64,000 nt of DNA, taken from Gigaspora rosea (Eukaryota; Glomeromycota; Glomeromycetes; Diversisporales; Gigasporaceae). Within the stretch, counting starts at the first letter, position 1, and every line of letters starts with the position of its first letter. Below the pieces are notes generated by a model, which ran no database searches, had not been told where the DNA came from, and worked only from the letters and a program-made list of their open reading frames with translations. This document shows, piece by piece, positions 21,874 to 33,566 of the stretch. The position numbers were made by a program, and so were the translations under genes. The stretch is from NCBI GenBank assembly GCA_003550325.1, contig QKWP01001662.1:32352-96351 (forward strand), given 5' to 3'.

Positions 21874-22961
21874 AAAAATTTCCTGATAGCCAATTATACA
21901 AATTCATTTTAAAAAAAAAATCATTACAGTGAATTAGTGAAAAAGTTCAGTGAAATTTTTAGCATCAAGGCAGCGTTTATATGAAGCAATTTTTCCAGTA
22001 ATGTGTTTGACATAACGATAATGTTTACAATCCAAGATAAGCAAATTGTTAAACGAAAAAAAATTAGAAAATCGATACGAAAGAAATTTACTAATAGATA
22101 AATGCCTTGTATTTTATACTCATATATTAAATATATGATTACTAATTTACATTTGTAATATATAGTAACGACACTCCAGAAGTAAAATTTGAGTTACGTA
22201 CGTACAAGTAAATTAAATCACGATCCTGTTAAGCCACTGATTCGTACGACGCAAAATTACTTGGGTCCGTATTTGTAATATTTTCAAAAATTAGACCTTT
22301 ATAAATAAATATTTTTAAATTAGGCCCTCATTCATAATTATTTTAATTATTTTCCCGATGTGTAAATTCCCTTTTTAATAATGACAAGCGTTTACATAAT
22401 ACTTTTTCGGTTACCTTTTATCTGTCAAATCATGTTTAACAAAACTAGTAATAAAATAATTTTTGTAAATATTGAAGCGCATAAACCTAAGCTCTTCGCT
22501 TAAAAAACCTTGTCAATACAATTTCTCAAATAAATGTATTGAAATAATTCTTTTTTTGAACTTGTCAATAATTAATAATATAATATGTATATAATAATAT
22601 AATATTCGTTAAATAATATCATACATATATAACATACATATATCTTTAATATTTTTAAGAGACCTATTATTTATATTAATTTTATTAATTTACACATCAA
22701 TTTTCGTATTAAGCCATATTATTTCAATAACAGAAATATTCGCCACGATCACTATTGGTTTTGCAGTTATTTTTAAGAGTATCATTTGTTTAGCTAATAA
22801 CTATAAATTAATTATCGTGTTCAATTTTTAATGATGAATTGTGTCAAAATGTGATTGAACCATCAGATAACAAGCCACTTGATCAGAGCTAAGCCAAATT
22901 TGTTATTCTTATATAATAATATTTTTAATTGAACCGAATCAATAATACGTTTGAAGGAGGA
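21874..22961. other. Intergenic upstream of the transporter
   Basis: AT-rich and apparently unique. No gene seen. A TATATAATAATATT stretch near 22910 could serve as a TATA region, but nothing distinguishes it from the general composition. Confidence 0.5.
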
Positions 22962-23093
22962 ATGTCATCCACGTTTATCGCAATGAATATTTTGAAAATT
23001 TTGAAAATTTTGGCTTTTTTCGAGCACTTTTTCGTTTATGATGATCAATATAATCACAAAATAGAAACGAAATTAAAGCTCGATAATTCATAA
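22962..23093 (+). other. Possible upstream ORF of the transporter
   Basis: An ATG at 22962 (a second in frame at 22983) opens 43 codons, starting MSSTFIAMNILKILKILA, and stops 48 bases before the transporter ATG. If the mRNA starts upstream of 22962 it would be a uORF that could dampen translation. The transcription start is unknown, so this is only a candidate. Confidence 0.35.
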
Positions 23094-23141
23094 AGTTGAA
23101 CATTAATTACTATAATCACTAAAAATCGAATTGTAAAAGAA

Positions 23142-25576
23142 ATGACATCTAATCGGATTGGATTCATTGGTTGCGTTTCAATATTGGTATCTTCAATGAT
23201 AGGGCCAGGACTGTTGATAAGTAAATATCCACCTCTTGATCAAAATTTATGAATTCGCATTTCTTAATTACTCGGAGGACTGATATAAATCTTCTTTGAT
23301 AGTACCTTCATTATTCCGTAGTGCAGGATGGATAACGTGAGTTTTTCAGATTTAATTAATAAATCAATGTTTTTTTTTTTTTTAAAAAAAAAAACAAATC
23401 CTATTTTATTAATTCCATTTTTGTGGATGTGATCAAAGACCGTTGGTGATGTTTTTGATATTGATATTAGTAGCACCAACTAGTACTTTATTATTATGTG
23501 AGGCTAGTGGCTCCCTACAAGGCAATGAAAGATTTGCAGTACGTACTTTAATAACCCTTTTTTTCATATTCGTCTGTATACATTTAAACGTCGTTAAAAT
23601 TATACAATTTTCATAAGAAAAAAATAGAGTATTCTGAGCTTTGTTCATTGTTGATCACAAACCGAATTGGACAAGTGTTAACACAAATAATAATATATGC
23701 AGCGATTGAAACATTCATTATCACATCAATAATTCTTTCTGCGCAATTATTGGACAATTTACTAATCGACATTTTAAAGATTTCTTGTGGAATTGGTATA
23801 TATCCTGAATTTGGATGGATTTGTATTGGAAACCTTGGAAATGAAAATGGTCCATTTGAAAACCGGTTGATGTTGTTTACTATTGGTTTTGTGGTAATAT
23901 ATGTATTTCTTTCAAATTACTGAATTATCATTTACATCATATTTTTCTAATACAATATAAATTTTTAGTTAACAATATTCATCACTGTACCAATGACATT
24001 TATGGAATTATCAAATAATGCTAAAATTCAGATCGGTATGTAAAATATAATTTACACTTCTGCACTTTACAGAATTCAAATCCATAAAATTTAGAAATAA
24101 TTTATTGAAATTTTCTTGTAGCATCATTTTTTACAATAATATTAATCGTAATCACGTGGATAGTAACAATCGCAGTTCACGGCTTGAACCCGGAACGAAT
24201 TCCCATCTTTGGACCAAGCCAAGATCAGATTATAAAAACTGTGATGTTTAATTATGCATTTATCACTACTGTGCCAAGTTTGGTTAATAGAATGGTTTGT
24301 TTACTCTTTTTTATATTATTTACGCATAACATGAACTTTTTAACTCGTATTTAAATTATATAGAAAAAGGATATTTCTATTCGAAAAGTTGTGTGGACTT
24401 CAGTCTTTATTACAACACTTTGCTATATTTCTTTAGGAATTATTGGGGCCATGTCTATTAAAATGGAATTAACAGCAAATCTAATAACTTCAATTCGAAA
24501 ATCGGAATTGCATAATAGTTTTATTGGGATCATGAATTATTTATTTCCACTTGTATTACTTGCTGGCATACCTGTATATGCCATAGCTATACGTTATAAT
24601 ATCGTTCGATCTGGTGCTTGTAAAGATAGTATGTTTATTATTATAGTCAAATATAGAATTATATTAAACTTCTTTTACTTCTTTATATATATATATATAT
24701 ATATAACGATGCTAATTTTTTAATTATTTTATCATCTTCTTTTAGAGAATATTGCAATTTTTTTTACATTATTACCATGGACCTTAGCTATACCATTTCA
24801 AACCGGTTATTTGTTAAATTTATTTACCAATTGGACAGTATTAGTTTTTATTTGTTCCGCAAATTTTATAATTCCATTTTGGTTGTACTTTTTAAGTAAA
24901 AAGAAAGAAAAAATTATACCAATGGTGAAAATCACTCAAGCAAAAGAAAATGGAACAAAAGGTATTATCAATTGATAACTTTTTAACTTTATAACATTAA
25001 CTAAAATAAGTTTAATATTGTTTATTAGTTGAAGATACAGAAAAAAAAGCGCAGATTGCCAAGTACTTAGAAACACATGTTAACGTACCTCCAACTCTCG
25101 ATAAAACTCATGATAAAAATGTTGCAGAAAAATTACATAATACACCAATGTACCGAAACACGTCACCAGATGCAGCACCATTAAGCGATAATCCGGAGAT
25201 TAATCCAGAATTTACAAATAATAATACCAGATTAACATTACCTCCTATTACGACTATGGATCCAGATTTATTTTCTATATATTTACCCTCACAACCATCA
25301 ACACCACAACATCCTTCGACTCCAAGATCTATTAGTACTGATGATGAAGAATTTCATAATATATTTCCTCCTCCTAAACCTTTCAAAGCATTTTTCCCCA
25401 ATCTTGAAGAAGTTAAAAACGTAAATGAAGAAGGTCGTATGGTTGAAAAAGATGATTGGTATAGTACTTGTATTGCCTGGACTGCTGGGATCATTAGTTG
25501 TATACTTATAGGATTTGCAATTGTCTATAGTTTTGTGGACTTATCATTTGGAATTAAAACTAGTACCTTATTATAA
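23142..25576 (+). CDS. Amino-acid-transporter-like membrane protein (AAAP type), nine exons
   Basis: My exon model is 23142-23220, 23303-23336, 23439-23538, 23630-23893, 23969-24035, 24122-24294, 24364-24628, 24746-24961 and 25029-25576. Every intron starts GT and ends AG, and the joined frame gives 581 residues. The N-terminus has the family pattern of TM1, SSMIGPGLLIIPSLFRSAGW (residues about 18-37), and a second helix around LVMFLILILVAP. About ten hydrophobic segments follow up to residue 385, suggesting import or export of amino acids or related solutes at plasma or vacuolar membrane; the substrate cannot be told. Residues about 390-540 are a hydrophilic, Pro/Ser/Thr-rich tail (PSQPSTPQHPSTP), then a last helix around IAWTAGIISCILIGFAIVYS. 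No stop or frameshift occurs in the exons, unlike all other coding sequence here. The short 5' exons are the least certain part. Confidence 0.85.
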
Positions 25577-25715
25577 TTCATATTTCATTAGTAACTATTG
25601 TGTCAGTTCTTTAAATATTGTAATCTAGATACGTATAAAGATACTGTGAATTTTCTCTCTATGAAATTGATTTAATACATTTTATACTATCTTATAAATT
25701 TTTTGTGTAAAAACT

Positions 25716-25721
25716 AATAAA
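25716..25721 (+). terminator. Candidate polyadenylation signal
   Basis: AATAAA lies 140 bases after the transporter stop codon. In such AT-rich DNA the hexamer is common, so the evidence is mainly position. Confidence 0.35.
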
Positions 25722-25909
25722 CATAGAATTAAGAACTATTAAGAAATATATTATTTGACAAAGTTTCCATAAATTTTTGAATTCTTTTTAAAATTTGAAT
25801 GGCTTAATTATACGTATTTATACATCATAGCATACATTTAGCTCGAAGTCCTGCTAGATTTTTTTATTTATTTTATTAATTAAATGAAAACTTTCGAAAG
25901 TGCAACGTA

Positions 25910-26270
25910 TAAAAAAACTTGCGTTTAATACGGTACACCGAAATGCACGAACAAATACGGTATTATATACGTGCAAATACGGATTTTGTGATCGCTGCAC
26001 GGAAGCTGCACGAAAATTGATCATCTAAAAAATTTAAGGTTCGTGACTACACGAAAAGTTGAAATCCATGTACTAACGTGCACAATATTATATTCGTGCA
26101 CTAACGTGTTTCAATCGTTAGTATCCTTAAATGATCACATAATTTTCGTGCATTGACGTGCCATGTTTATTAATATTTTTAGAGATCATATAAATTCCAT
26201 GCAATTACGTGTACAATTATTATTCTTTTAACGATCATATAAATTCTGTGCACTTATGTGTACAATTGTT
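25910..26270. repeat. ACGTGCA-rich dispersed repeat
   Basis: Motifs such as TACGGTACACCGAAATGCAC, ATACGTGCAAATACGG and CGTGCACTAACGTG recur at 30-60 base spacing. The style resembles the interior of the TIR element at 21188-21873, but no paired ends were found. Confidence 0.5.
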
Positions 26271-27220
26271 AATATTCTTAATAAATTACATTTAATTTTG
26301 AATATCCAAATATATTACATTTAATCATTAAGAATATTAACAATTAAATATAATTAATTTAGATCATTAAGAATCTTAATGATTAAATGTAATCTATTTA
26401 AATTATTAAAAATCTTAACAATCAAATGTAATTCATTTGGATTGTCAATATCTTAATGATTTAGTTATTAAGAATCTTTAATTGTTAAGAATCTTAATAA
26501 TTAAATGTAATATATTTAGATTATTAACGATTAAATGTAATTTATTTAGATTGTTAAAAATCTTAATAATTAAATATGATCTATTTAACAATTAAATATA
26601 ATTTTTTAAATTGTTAAGAATCTTGACGATTAAATGTAATATATTTAGATCAATATATTTAGATCATTAATAATCTTAATGATTAAAGGTAATTTATTTA
26701 GATCGTTAAATAATTAGGAATTCTAACCATGAATTTAGTTCGTTAAGATTCTTAACAATAATTTGGGTCGTTAAGATTCTTAATGATAATTTAGATCGTT
26801 AAGAAGCTTAAAAGATGCAACCTTTGCAGGTTACAAAATTGTGTGAAAATTAGAGATTCTTTAAATTTTAAGAATCTTACAATTTCAAACAAATATAAGT
26901 GTAACTGATCAAACATGTGAATTAATAGACAATTTAGGATCTCAAAAATTTTCCTCGTTTATGGGTTCACATCTTTTAGGAATCTTTATAATCTAAATTA
27001 ATTGTTAAGATTGTTAACAATCTAAATTAATCATTAAAAAACTTAATAATTTAGTTAATCATTAAGATTTATAAATCATTAAATTCTTGATGATTAATTT
27101 AGATTATTAAAGTTTTTAACAATTTAATGTAATTTATTTAAGAGACAAAATCATTAAAAATCTTAAATATTAAATATAATTTATTTAAGAGATAGATCAT
27201 TAAAATTGTAAAATAATAGA
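26270..27220. repeat. Degenerate tandem repeat, TTAAGAATCTTAA type
   Basis: Units of about 40-55 bases built from GATTAAATGTAATTTATTTA and GATCGTTAAGAATCTTAA repeat throughout, with the inner palindrome AAGAATCTTAA. Heavily diverged. No gene. Confidence 0.75.
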
Positions 27221-27430
27221 TATTACATATTGCTTTATGAATATATATGCAAATTTCAAAGCAATACAAATCAATAAGGAATATATAAATAGTAATTTAA
27301 TAACTAATAGCATTAAAATCAATCTAAATTATTGTCAATCAGTGAAGATTGAAAATATATATTGTTAATTGAAAATTGGCAAAGAGATACTATATTAGTT
27401 TTAATTTTTAATATAAATTACAAATTATTA

Positions 27431-27640
27431 TTATTTAATAGTCATTTGGAAATTTATCAGATTTTCCAAAATAAAATAAAAACCATCCATTTTAAAAAAT
27501 CCTACACACATTTTTATACTTAATGCTAATATCCATTCATGTACTCCAAACTTTAAAATCATACAAACCATACTTAATGTCATGTGCATGTTCCATATAA
27601 GCAAGCATATATTTTTGTCCAGAATATTCATGAACAAAAT
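27431..27640 (-). pseudogene. Unidentified coding relic
   Basis: On the minus strand one frame reads EYSGQKYMLAYMEHAHDIKY, then GLYDFKVWST and MDISIKYKNVC, then NGWFLFYFGKSDKFPNDY with two stops between. The open frame given for this region is in a neighbouring frame. The residue mix looks like real protein, but I do not recognise the family. Confidence 0.35.
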
Positions 27641-28145
27641 AAAATAAAATTATGCCATAATGAACCTTTAGAACAGCTTGTTTACTAGATTGGTTAACCA
27701 AAGTCTATACTAAAAAATAAGATATAAATAAATATATATTATATTTTACTTACTCTAACACATGATATTACAATAACTTTTATTAGTTTTAGTTAAAACA
27801 GAGCCAATCATATATCTATCAGTCTTGCAAATTTTGTTTTTATATTATTTAGCTAAAACAAAAAACTTAAATTAATATTAATACAAATAATCAATATACT
27901 AGAAAATGATAGTGTTTTATACAAAATATAATTAAAAGCCCAATGATAGGTTTTTCTTTAATAGCATTCAAATAATAATAACAGTTTTAATTTTTTTTTT
28001 TACGAAGCAATTTTTAAAGACTTTATAAATATATATTTTTGTTTAATTCATATTTATTTATTTTGCAATAGAATCTTTAAAAAATTTTTTAATTAAATTT
28101 TAATTTCATAATAATCCTAAACTAATTCTTTCAAAATATCAAATT
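27641..28145. other. Intergenic, no gene seen
   Basis: AT-rich sequence without recognisable structure. Confidence 0.5.
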
Positions 28146-28356
28146 TAGTCAATTCTCTCTAAATGCACATCCTTTAAGTGTGTATCTTATGAAAAACCTC
28201 TCTAAATGCACACCTTCTTTTGTGCCCAACTAATATTACATCTATAGATTTTTTTACTTCTCTAAATGCAATATCTTACTAAGTACATGTTTAGTAAAAT
28301 TTTTATATATAGTTCTATTCTGTTCTATTGTATTACATTTTAGAGAGGTCTGACTA
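28146..28356. mobile_element. Degenerate TIR element, CCTCTCTA type
   Basis: The left end TAGTCAATTCTCTCTAAATG and the right end CATTTTAGAGAGGTCTGACT are near-inverted copies. CTCTCTAAATGCACA recurs three times in the left half (28155, 28198, 28258). Related ends (CCTCTCTATAGTCAC, GAGAGGTCTGACTATAG) occur at 35132 and 48670. The group resembles Tc1/mariner- or pogo-type MITEs. Confidence 0.5.
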
Positions 28357-28639
28357 TAGCAATATTTGTACTATTTGTAAAAATGAAAATTTTTTAAATC
28401 TTTTACTATCTATTATAATTTTAGATGCAACTATTTTTTCACATTTATATATTACTAATAGTACTTGTTCTTGTAAAAATAATAAATTTCAAAATAATTA
28501 AACAATATCAAAAAACTTAACAGAGTCTAGTTTTAAAGCAGATATACTCTTATCATTTCTAAAAATTTTTAAAAAAACAAGATTTAAATATCAATATTTC
28601 AATACATTCTTCTAAAATATTACATAAAAAATTATAAAA

Positions 28640-28925
28640 TTTAAAAAATTACAGAAAGTTAGAAGAAAAAATTGTTAGAAGAAGAATTAAAGTCAGAGAA
28701 AGAAGAATCTGAAAAGAATTTAGAAGAAGAGTTTCAAGAAGTGCTAGAAGAATTTGAATATGAATTAAAAAAAAGTTAAAAACATTTTAAAAAAATTACC
28801 AGATACAGAAAAACTACATTACAAAAAGAAATAGGAGAATTACAATATCAATTAGAAGAATCGCAAGAAGAGCTAAAAGAAAATTCAAAAAAATATTATT
28901 ACAGATAAAAAAACAATTTAAATTC
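28640..28925 (+). pseudogene. Coiled-coil protein remnant
   Basis: One frame reads EEELKSEKEESEKNLEEEFQ then EVLEEFEYELKKS and a stop; a second frame continues with LQKEIGELQYQLEESQEELK. Both are Glu/Lys/Leu-rich heptad-like sequence. There is no start codon context or complete gene. It is probably a piece of a larger coiled-coil gene. Confidence 0.45.
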
Positions 28926-29635
28926 AATTAAATCTAATTTATATATTAAAAAATTTGTAAGACTATTTGAAGTTAAATTTTTAATTAATATTAATTTTTA
29001 CTTTTTAACTATTGTTTGTTTTTTTTCAAAAATTAATTAATTAAATCAATTAGCCTAATATTTTGTATAGCAAATTGTATTTAAGTTTGTTTATTGAATA
29101 AAACTATTTGTAAAAAAATAATTTATTATAACTGTTTTTTTTTACTTTAAATTAAGCCATATATTTTTATTATTTATTTTAATTTTTTTTTCTTTTGAGA
29201 TTCTAAAAAATTATTAGTCAAAGATATAATTTTAAATATCTTTAAATATAAAAGCTATTTTAAGACTAATTAGATAATAGATAATCTCTATTTAGAAAAA
29301 AATTCTTTGATATTTTTCCAAGTTTCTAATAAAACAGAAGCAATTAAAACAGCAAGAGAATAAAAGCTATTTGAAGAACTTCTATTACAGTTGACTACAA
29401 CTATATCTAACAAAGCAGTTATAAATATTCATAATATCAATAAAGATAAGAAAATTTAAAATCAGTAAGAAAAACCTTAGTTAAATTATATCAAGATGGT
29501 TATAGAAGAAAAAATTCAAATAACAATTTGTAGTTAGCATAATTATACTGAATAATTTAAAATTATCAAAGTAAATTAGTTGATAATGAAACAAAAAATA
29601 AACAGTATAAACCAAAATATATAACTTAGTATAAT
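28926..29635. other. Intergenic, no gene seen
   Basis: AT-rich sequence. Short frames are all interrupted. Nothing recognised. Confidence 0.5.
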
Positions 29636-29639
29636 ATTA

Positions 29640-29815
29640 CTTTTTATTTTTTTATTTTGTTTTATTATTATTAATTTTTATTTTTTTATTTTGTTTTTTT
29701 ATTATTAATTTTTATTTTTTATTTTGTTTTTTTATTATTAATTTTTATTTTTTTATTTTGTTTTTTTTATTATTAATTTTATTTTTTTATTTTGTTTTTT
29801 TATTATTAATTATTA
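29640..29815. repeat. T-rich minisatellite, about 35-bp unit
   Basis: Five copies of TTTTTATTTTGTTTTTTTAT followed by TATTAATTTTTA, with only single-base length differences. The near-identity suggests recent expansion or active slippage. Confidence 0.85.
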
Positions 29816-30201
29816 AAATTCTTAATGATTTATTTCTTAAATAAATTATATATCAGCAAGTTGGTTTTTTTTATAAAATCTATTTAGATCTACAACTTTA
29901 TATAAATATTATATAAACTTTTATTAAAATTATATATGTTAATTTTTATATATTATTAATATAGACTTTGTGCAAAATATATTTAAACTTATATAAAATA
30001 AATTTATAAAAAAAACTTATATAAAATATTATATATTTATGAATTTTATGTATTATAATTAAGTAAATTTATAAGCTATAAATATCTAAAGTCATATAAA
30101 CTTAATTTTTTGGTTCTTATAACCCAGCCGGATCAATTTTTGAAAATTTTGAAAAATTTTTTATATATTTGAAAAAATGTATTGTCACTACCAGTGACTA
30201 T

Positions 30202-30467
30202 TAGGATTCCTCAAAGTCAAATCGAATCGAATATTAGGCATATTTGAATTTGATTAAATCAAATAAGCTTTTGATTTGAATTTAATTTGATCAAATCAAA
30301 TCAAACCAAATCAAATATATTTGTAATTTTTATTAAATATTTTTGAATTGAATCAAATATCTTGTTAATTTGAATTTGATTTGGTTTGAAATTTCTGTAT
30401 TTGAATTTGATTTGAGATTGAATATTTGATCGAATCAAATTGAATCAAATTAAATTGTGGAACCCTA
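30202..30467. mobile_element. TAGGATTCC-type MITE
   Basis: It begins TAGGATTCC and ends GGAACCCTA. The interior is almost entirely TTTGATTTGAATTTGA in alternating orientation, as in the ends of the element at 10466-11784. The flanks GTGACTAT and GTGAAAAA match at five of eight positions, so any 8-bp target duplication has decayed. Confidence 0.6.
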
Positions 30468-31859
30468 GTGAAAAACCAAATACATGACAATTTATAAATA
30501 ACCAATCAATGATTTTAATTACTTATATATAAAAATTTAACCTTTTTTGTACTCTAAAAAATAATTTGCAAAATTTTAAAATACAATAAAAAAATACATT
30601 AATAATATAACAAAGATTACTATAGCAATTATTACAACAAAACTATTAAGCAAAGACTGCTAAACAAAAACCACTAAATAAAAATTACTATAGCTTCTAC
30701 AATTACAATAACTGGCAGTAACTATAAAGCAACTACAGAAATAATTAAAGCAAAAACTGCTATATAAGGTACTTATTGTTTTAAAAAAGCATTATTTTTT
30801 AAGATAATACTATTAAATATGATTATATAAAACTAATTATAGCACATAGTAATAGCAATTATACTAATAGCAATGACAAAGAGTAATATATTTTTTTTGC
30901 AGTAGTACTATTATGTATAAATATGAATTAATTTATAAATAGTTACATAATAATAACTAATAATAGCTATAAAAATTGGCAATAATTATAGCAATTAAAG
31001 CAAGAATCCTTAAAAGCATTTTTATAGCTGTGTGCATTATTAATAGCTCTAAGGTATAAATATAAACAATTTATTCTATAATAGCTATTATAATAATTAT
31101 TAATAATATGATGAATAATAAATCTTTTATTTTTTACTTAGGTATTAGATATTAAAGCACGTATTCTAATAATAATAATATAATATCAGATATGATCTAG
31201 TAATATAATTGTAATGATATAATATTGTCCAATAATAATAATAAAACAATTGAAATAATACAGCCTGGTTATAATGATGAAACTCAGACTAATATTAATA
31301 ATAAAGTACTAATAACACAATATATTTAAGCCAAAATAGTAAAATTATAATTGTAGAAGATTCAAATGCTACATTTACTAAGTACTATATTTTTATTTTT
31401 TTTATTGTTTTTTATTGCAACTTTTATATTAATTTAAACTCTTCTATATTTGTTTTTTTTTTTATTTTACAATATCAATCTAACTTTTAGTTTTTTCTCC
31501 ACTAGCATTTTTCTATATTGGTCAAATTTTTAAACCATAAGAAATGCAAGTAATTATATTTGTGAATATGCATAGCAAAACAATTTTGTAGTTTTTAAAA
31601 CTAGAAATAATTGAAACTCCTACCAGAACAAACTTGTAGATGACATACTTATGTGCATTGTTGTTACAGGACAACTTTGGACAATGATTTGGACAATTTT
31701 GAATAATTTTGAACAATTAAATAAAGTAAAATTACTTAAAATTTTATTAAGATAACCTATTTTAATTTTAACTGAAATGTGTTTAGTACCTAAAAAAATA
31801 TATAGTTATATATTTTTAGATAAATTTATTAATTATTAAAGCCTGAACAAGCTTTGGAC
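30468..31859. other. Intergenic, no gene seen
   Basis: AT-rich, with ACTACTAAA/AGCAACTA-like runs near 30640-30770. A GGACAATTTTGGACA motif recurs at 31675-31710 and 31855-31890, close to the transposase relic that follows. Confidence 0.5.
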
Positions 31860-31863
31860 AATC

Positions 31864-32795
31864 TTGGACGTTTGGACAATTTTGGACATGGACAAGCCAA
31901 AAAAGGCTTTGGACAGCCAAAACATAAATACTGCTTATGTGTATAATTATCAAGGCATTAATATACCTAATAAAAATATAATTCTAGAAAACCAACAAAA
32001 TAGCAAATCAAAAATATCTGGGTGCTCTTGGCATATTAATGCAACCTATCCAAAAAAGTTGCAATTATCATTGTAAAATCATTGAATATTAATTATAACT
32101 ACCCACTTAATTCTAAATCTAATTCATATGTTACAGAAAATCAGATATTACCTGAAGCTATTATACAAGAATTTTCTTTTACACAACTAAAGCAAATTTA
32201 AGTGCGACAATATAATACAAACTTTTGTCAGTTAAGATTCTAATATTACAATATATTCATATAATTTACAAAATTTAATACTAAAATTCAAAGCAACTAG
32301 TTGAGAAAAAATGATATATAAAATCTTTTAAAATGGCTACTTACTAAAAAAGCTGAAGGACTGGATAGAAAGTATTTTGGAAACTTCCCAATAAAACAAA
32401 GAGCCTAGATAAAATATTTTGGATATCTCCAAAACAAGTTCAGTTATGAATTACATACTATGATATTATATTAAATAATAATATACACAAAACCAACTAA
32501 TTCAACATGCTACTTTCCTTATTTATAATTATTTCTGTAGCCACCTTGTTGCATAAGCTTTGGTAAATAATGAAACTAAGGAAACTTATAAGTGACTTCT
32601 TATTTCAACTTTACAAGCAACAAATCATACAAGTTTTTGTTACGAATACTAATCCAGAATAGATGCTGCTATAGATACCATATATAGCAATTCATATTCA
32701 CTCCATTGTATTTATCATATTTTTCAAAATTTTATATATAATTTTAAAGCACCTCTTGGTAACAAGTATAATGACTTTATATAAGATTTTTTTGT
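31864..32795 (+). pseudogene. MULE/FAR1-type transposase relic
   Basis: The first part reads SGCSWHINATYPKKLQLS, the zinc-binding FAR1-like pattern, and in a second frame NYNYPLNSKSNSYVTEN and QILPEAIIQEFSF. After about 350 unreadable bases, a single frame from 32557 gives ALVNNETKETYKW, LLISTLQATNHTSF, RIDAAIDTIYSNSYSLHCIY and HIFQNFIYNFKAPLGN with three stops. This matches the part of MULE transposases around the second Asp and the C-x2-H motif. No ends or target duplications were found, so it is an old remnant. Confidence 0.65.
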
Positions 32796-33367
32796 ATTAA
32801 AATAATTTTTCTCCTGCTGGATTTGAAGCACATTAGTGTAGTGCTGATTATGATAATAAGAGATTCTATCTGAGAATTTTTGATATACCTAATCAAAAAC
32901 TTATGCTACTGTTCTTTTTTTCAGATATTTTTAGGGGCATGCTATTTATTACATAATTTTTACCATGGATACATGGTCAAGGGTAGTGATCATGTCTATA
33001 TATTATATTAATCAATCAGAATTAGTTAAAATGATCATACCATACATGGATAAAGGTAGCTACTAAGTAAAAATATTATATAATAAATGGCACAGCCCTT
33101 ACCAGTTAATAATCTCTAATTGCAAAAATCTGCTGATCCTTTTTAAAATTACTAAACTATTAATAGGCTGTGAGATATTTTTTTCTTGGGATGACTTTTA
33201 TACTCGATAATATGAGTAAATTTTGATACATTTTTTCTATTATATCTAGTCCCTTATATAATTATACATTGCCTTATTGGAGATAGGTATCAATATTATC
33301 TAATAATAAGCAATTTCCAAATACTAAATAATAAGAACCAATTTAATAGTGAAGACTTAGGTTATAT
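32796..33367. other. Intergenic, no gene seen
   Basis: AT-rich and unstructured. It may include the decayed 3' part of the transposase relic. Confidence 0.45.
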
Positions 33368-33558
33368 AGGACCCCGAGCTATATATAGATAGGTCACTAT
33401 TTGCTTTTGCTTATTTTTAACTATTTTTTGTAGATCTTTTCTATATTTAGTAATATTAATGCTTATTTTTGACCATTTTTCTGTAGACCTTTTCTATTTT
33501 TAGTAATATATTAAGATTTTTTAAAATAGTTAGCTGTTCATAGATTGCTCGGGGTCCT
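33368..33558. mobile_element. 191-bp hAT-like MITE
   Basis: The ends AGGACCCCGAGC and GCTCGGGGTCCT are perfect inverted copies, and GGTTATAT is duplicated exactly at 33360-33367 and 33559-33566 (8 bp). An internal segment TTTTCTATTTTTAGTAATAT is repeated. No coding capacity. The outer bases AGGACC recall the larger element at 44429. Confidence 0.85.
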
Positions 33559-33566
33559 GGTTATAT

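Noticed and set aside
26270..27220. CRISPR-like array
   Set aside because: Repeats are degenerate and contiguous without unique spacers, in a eukaryotic context.
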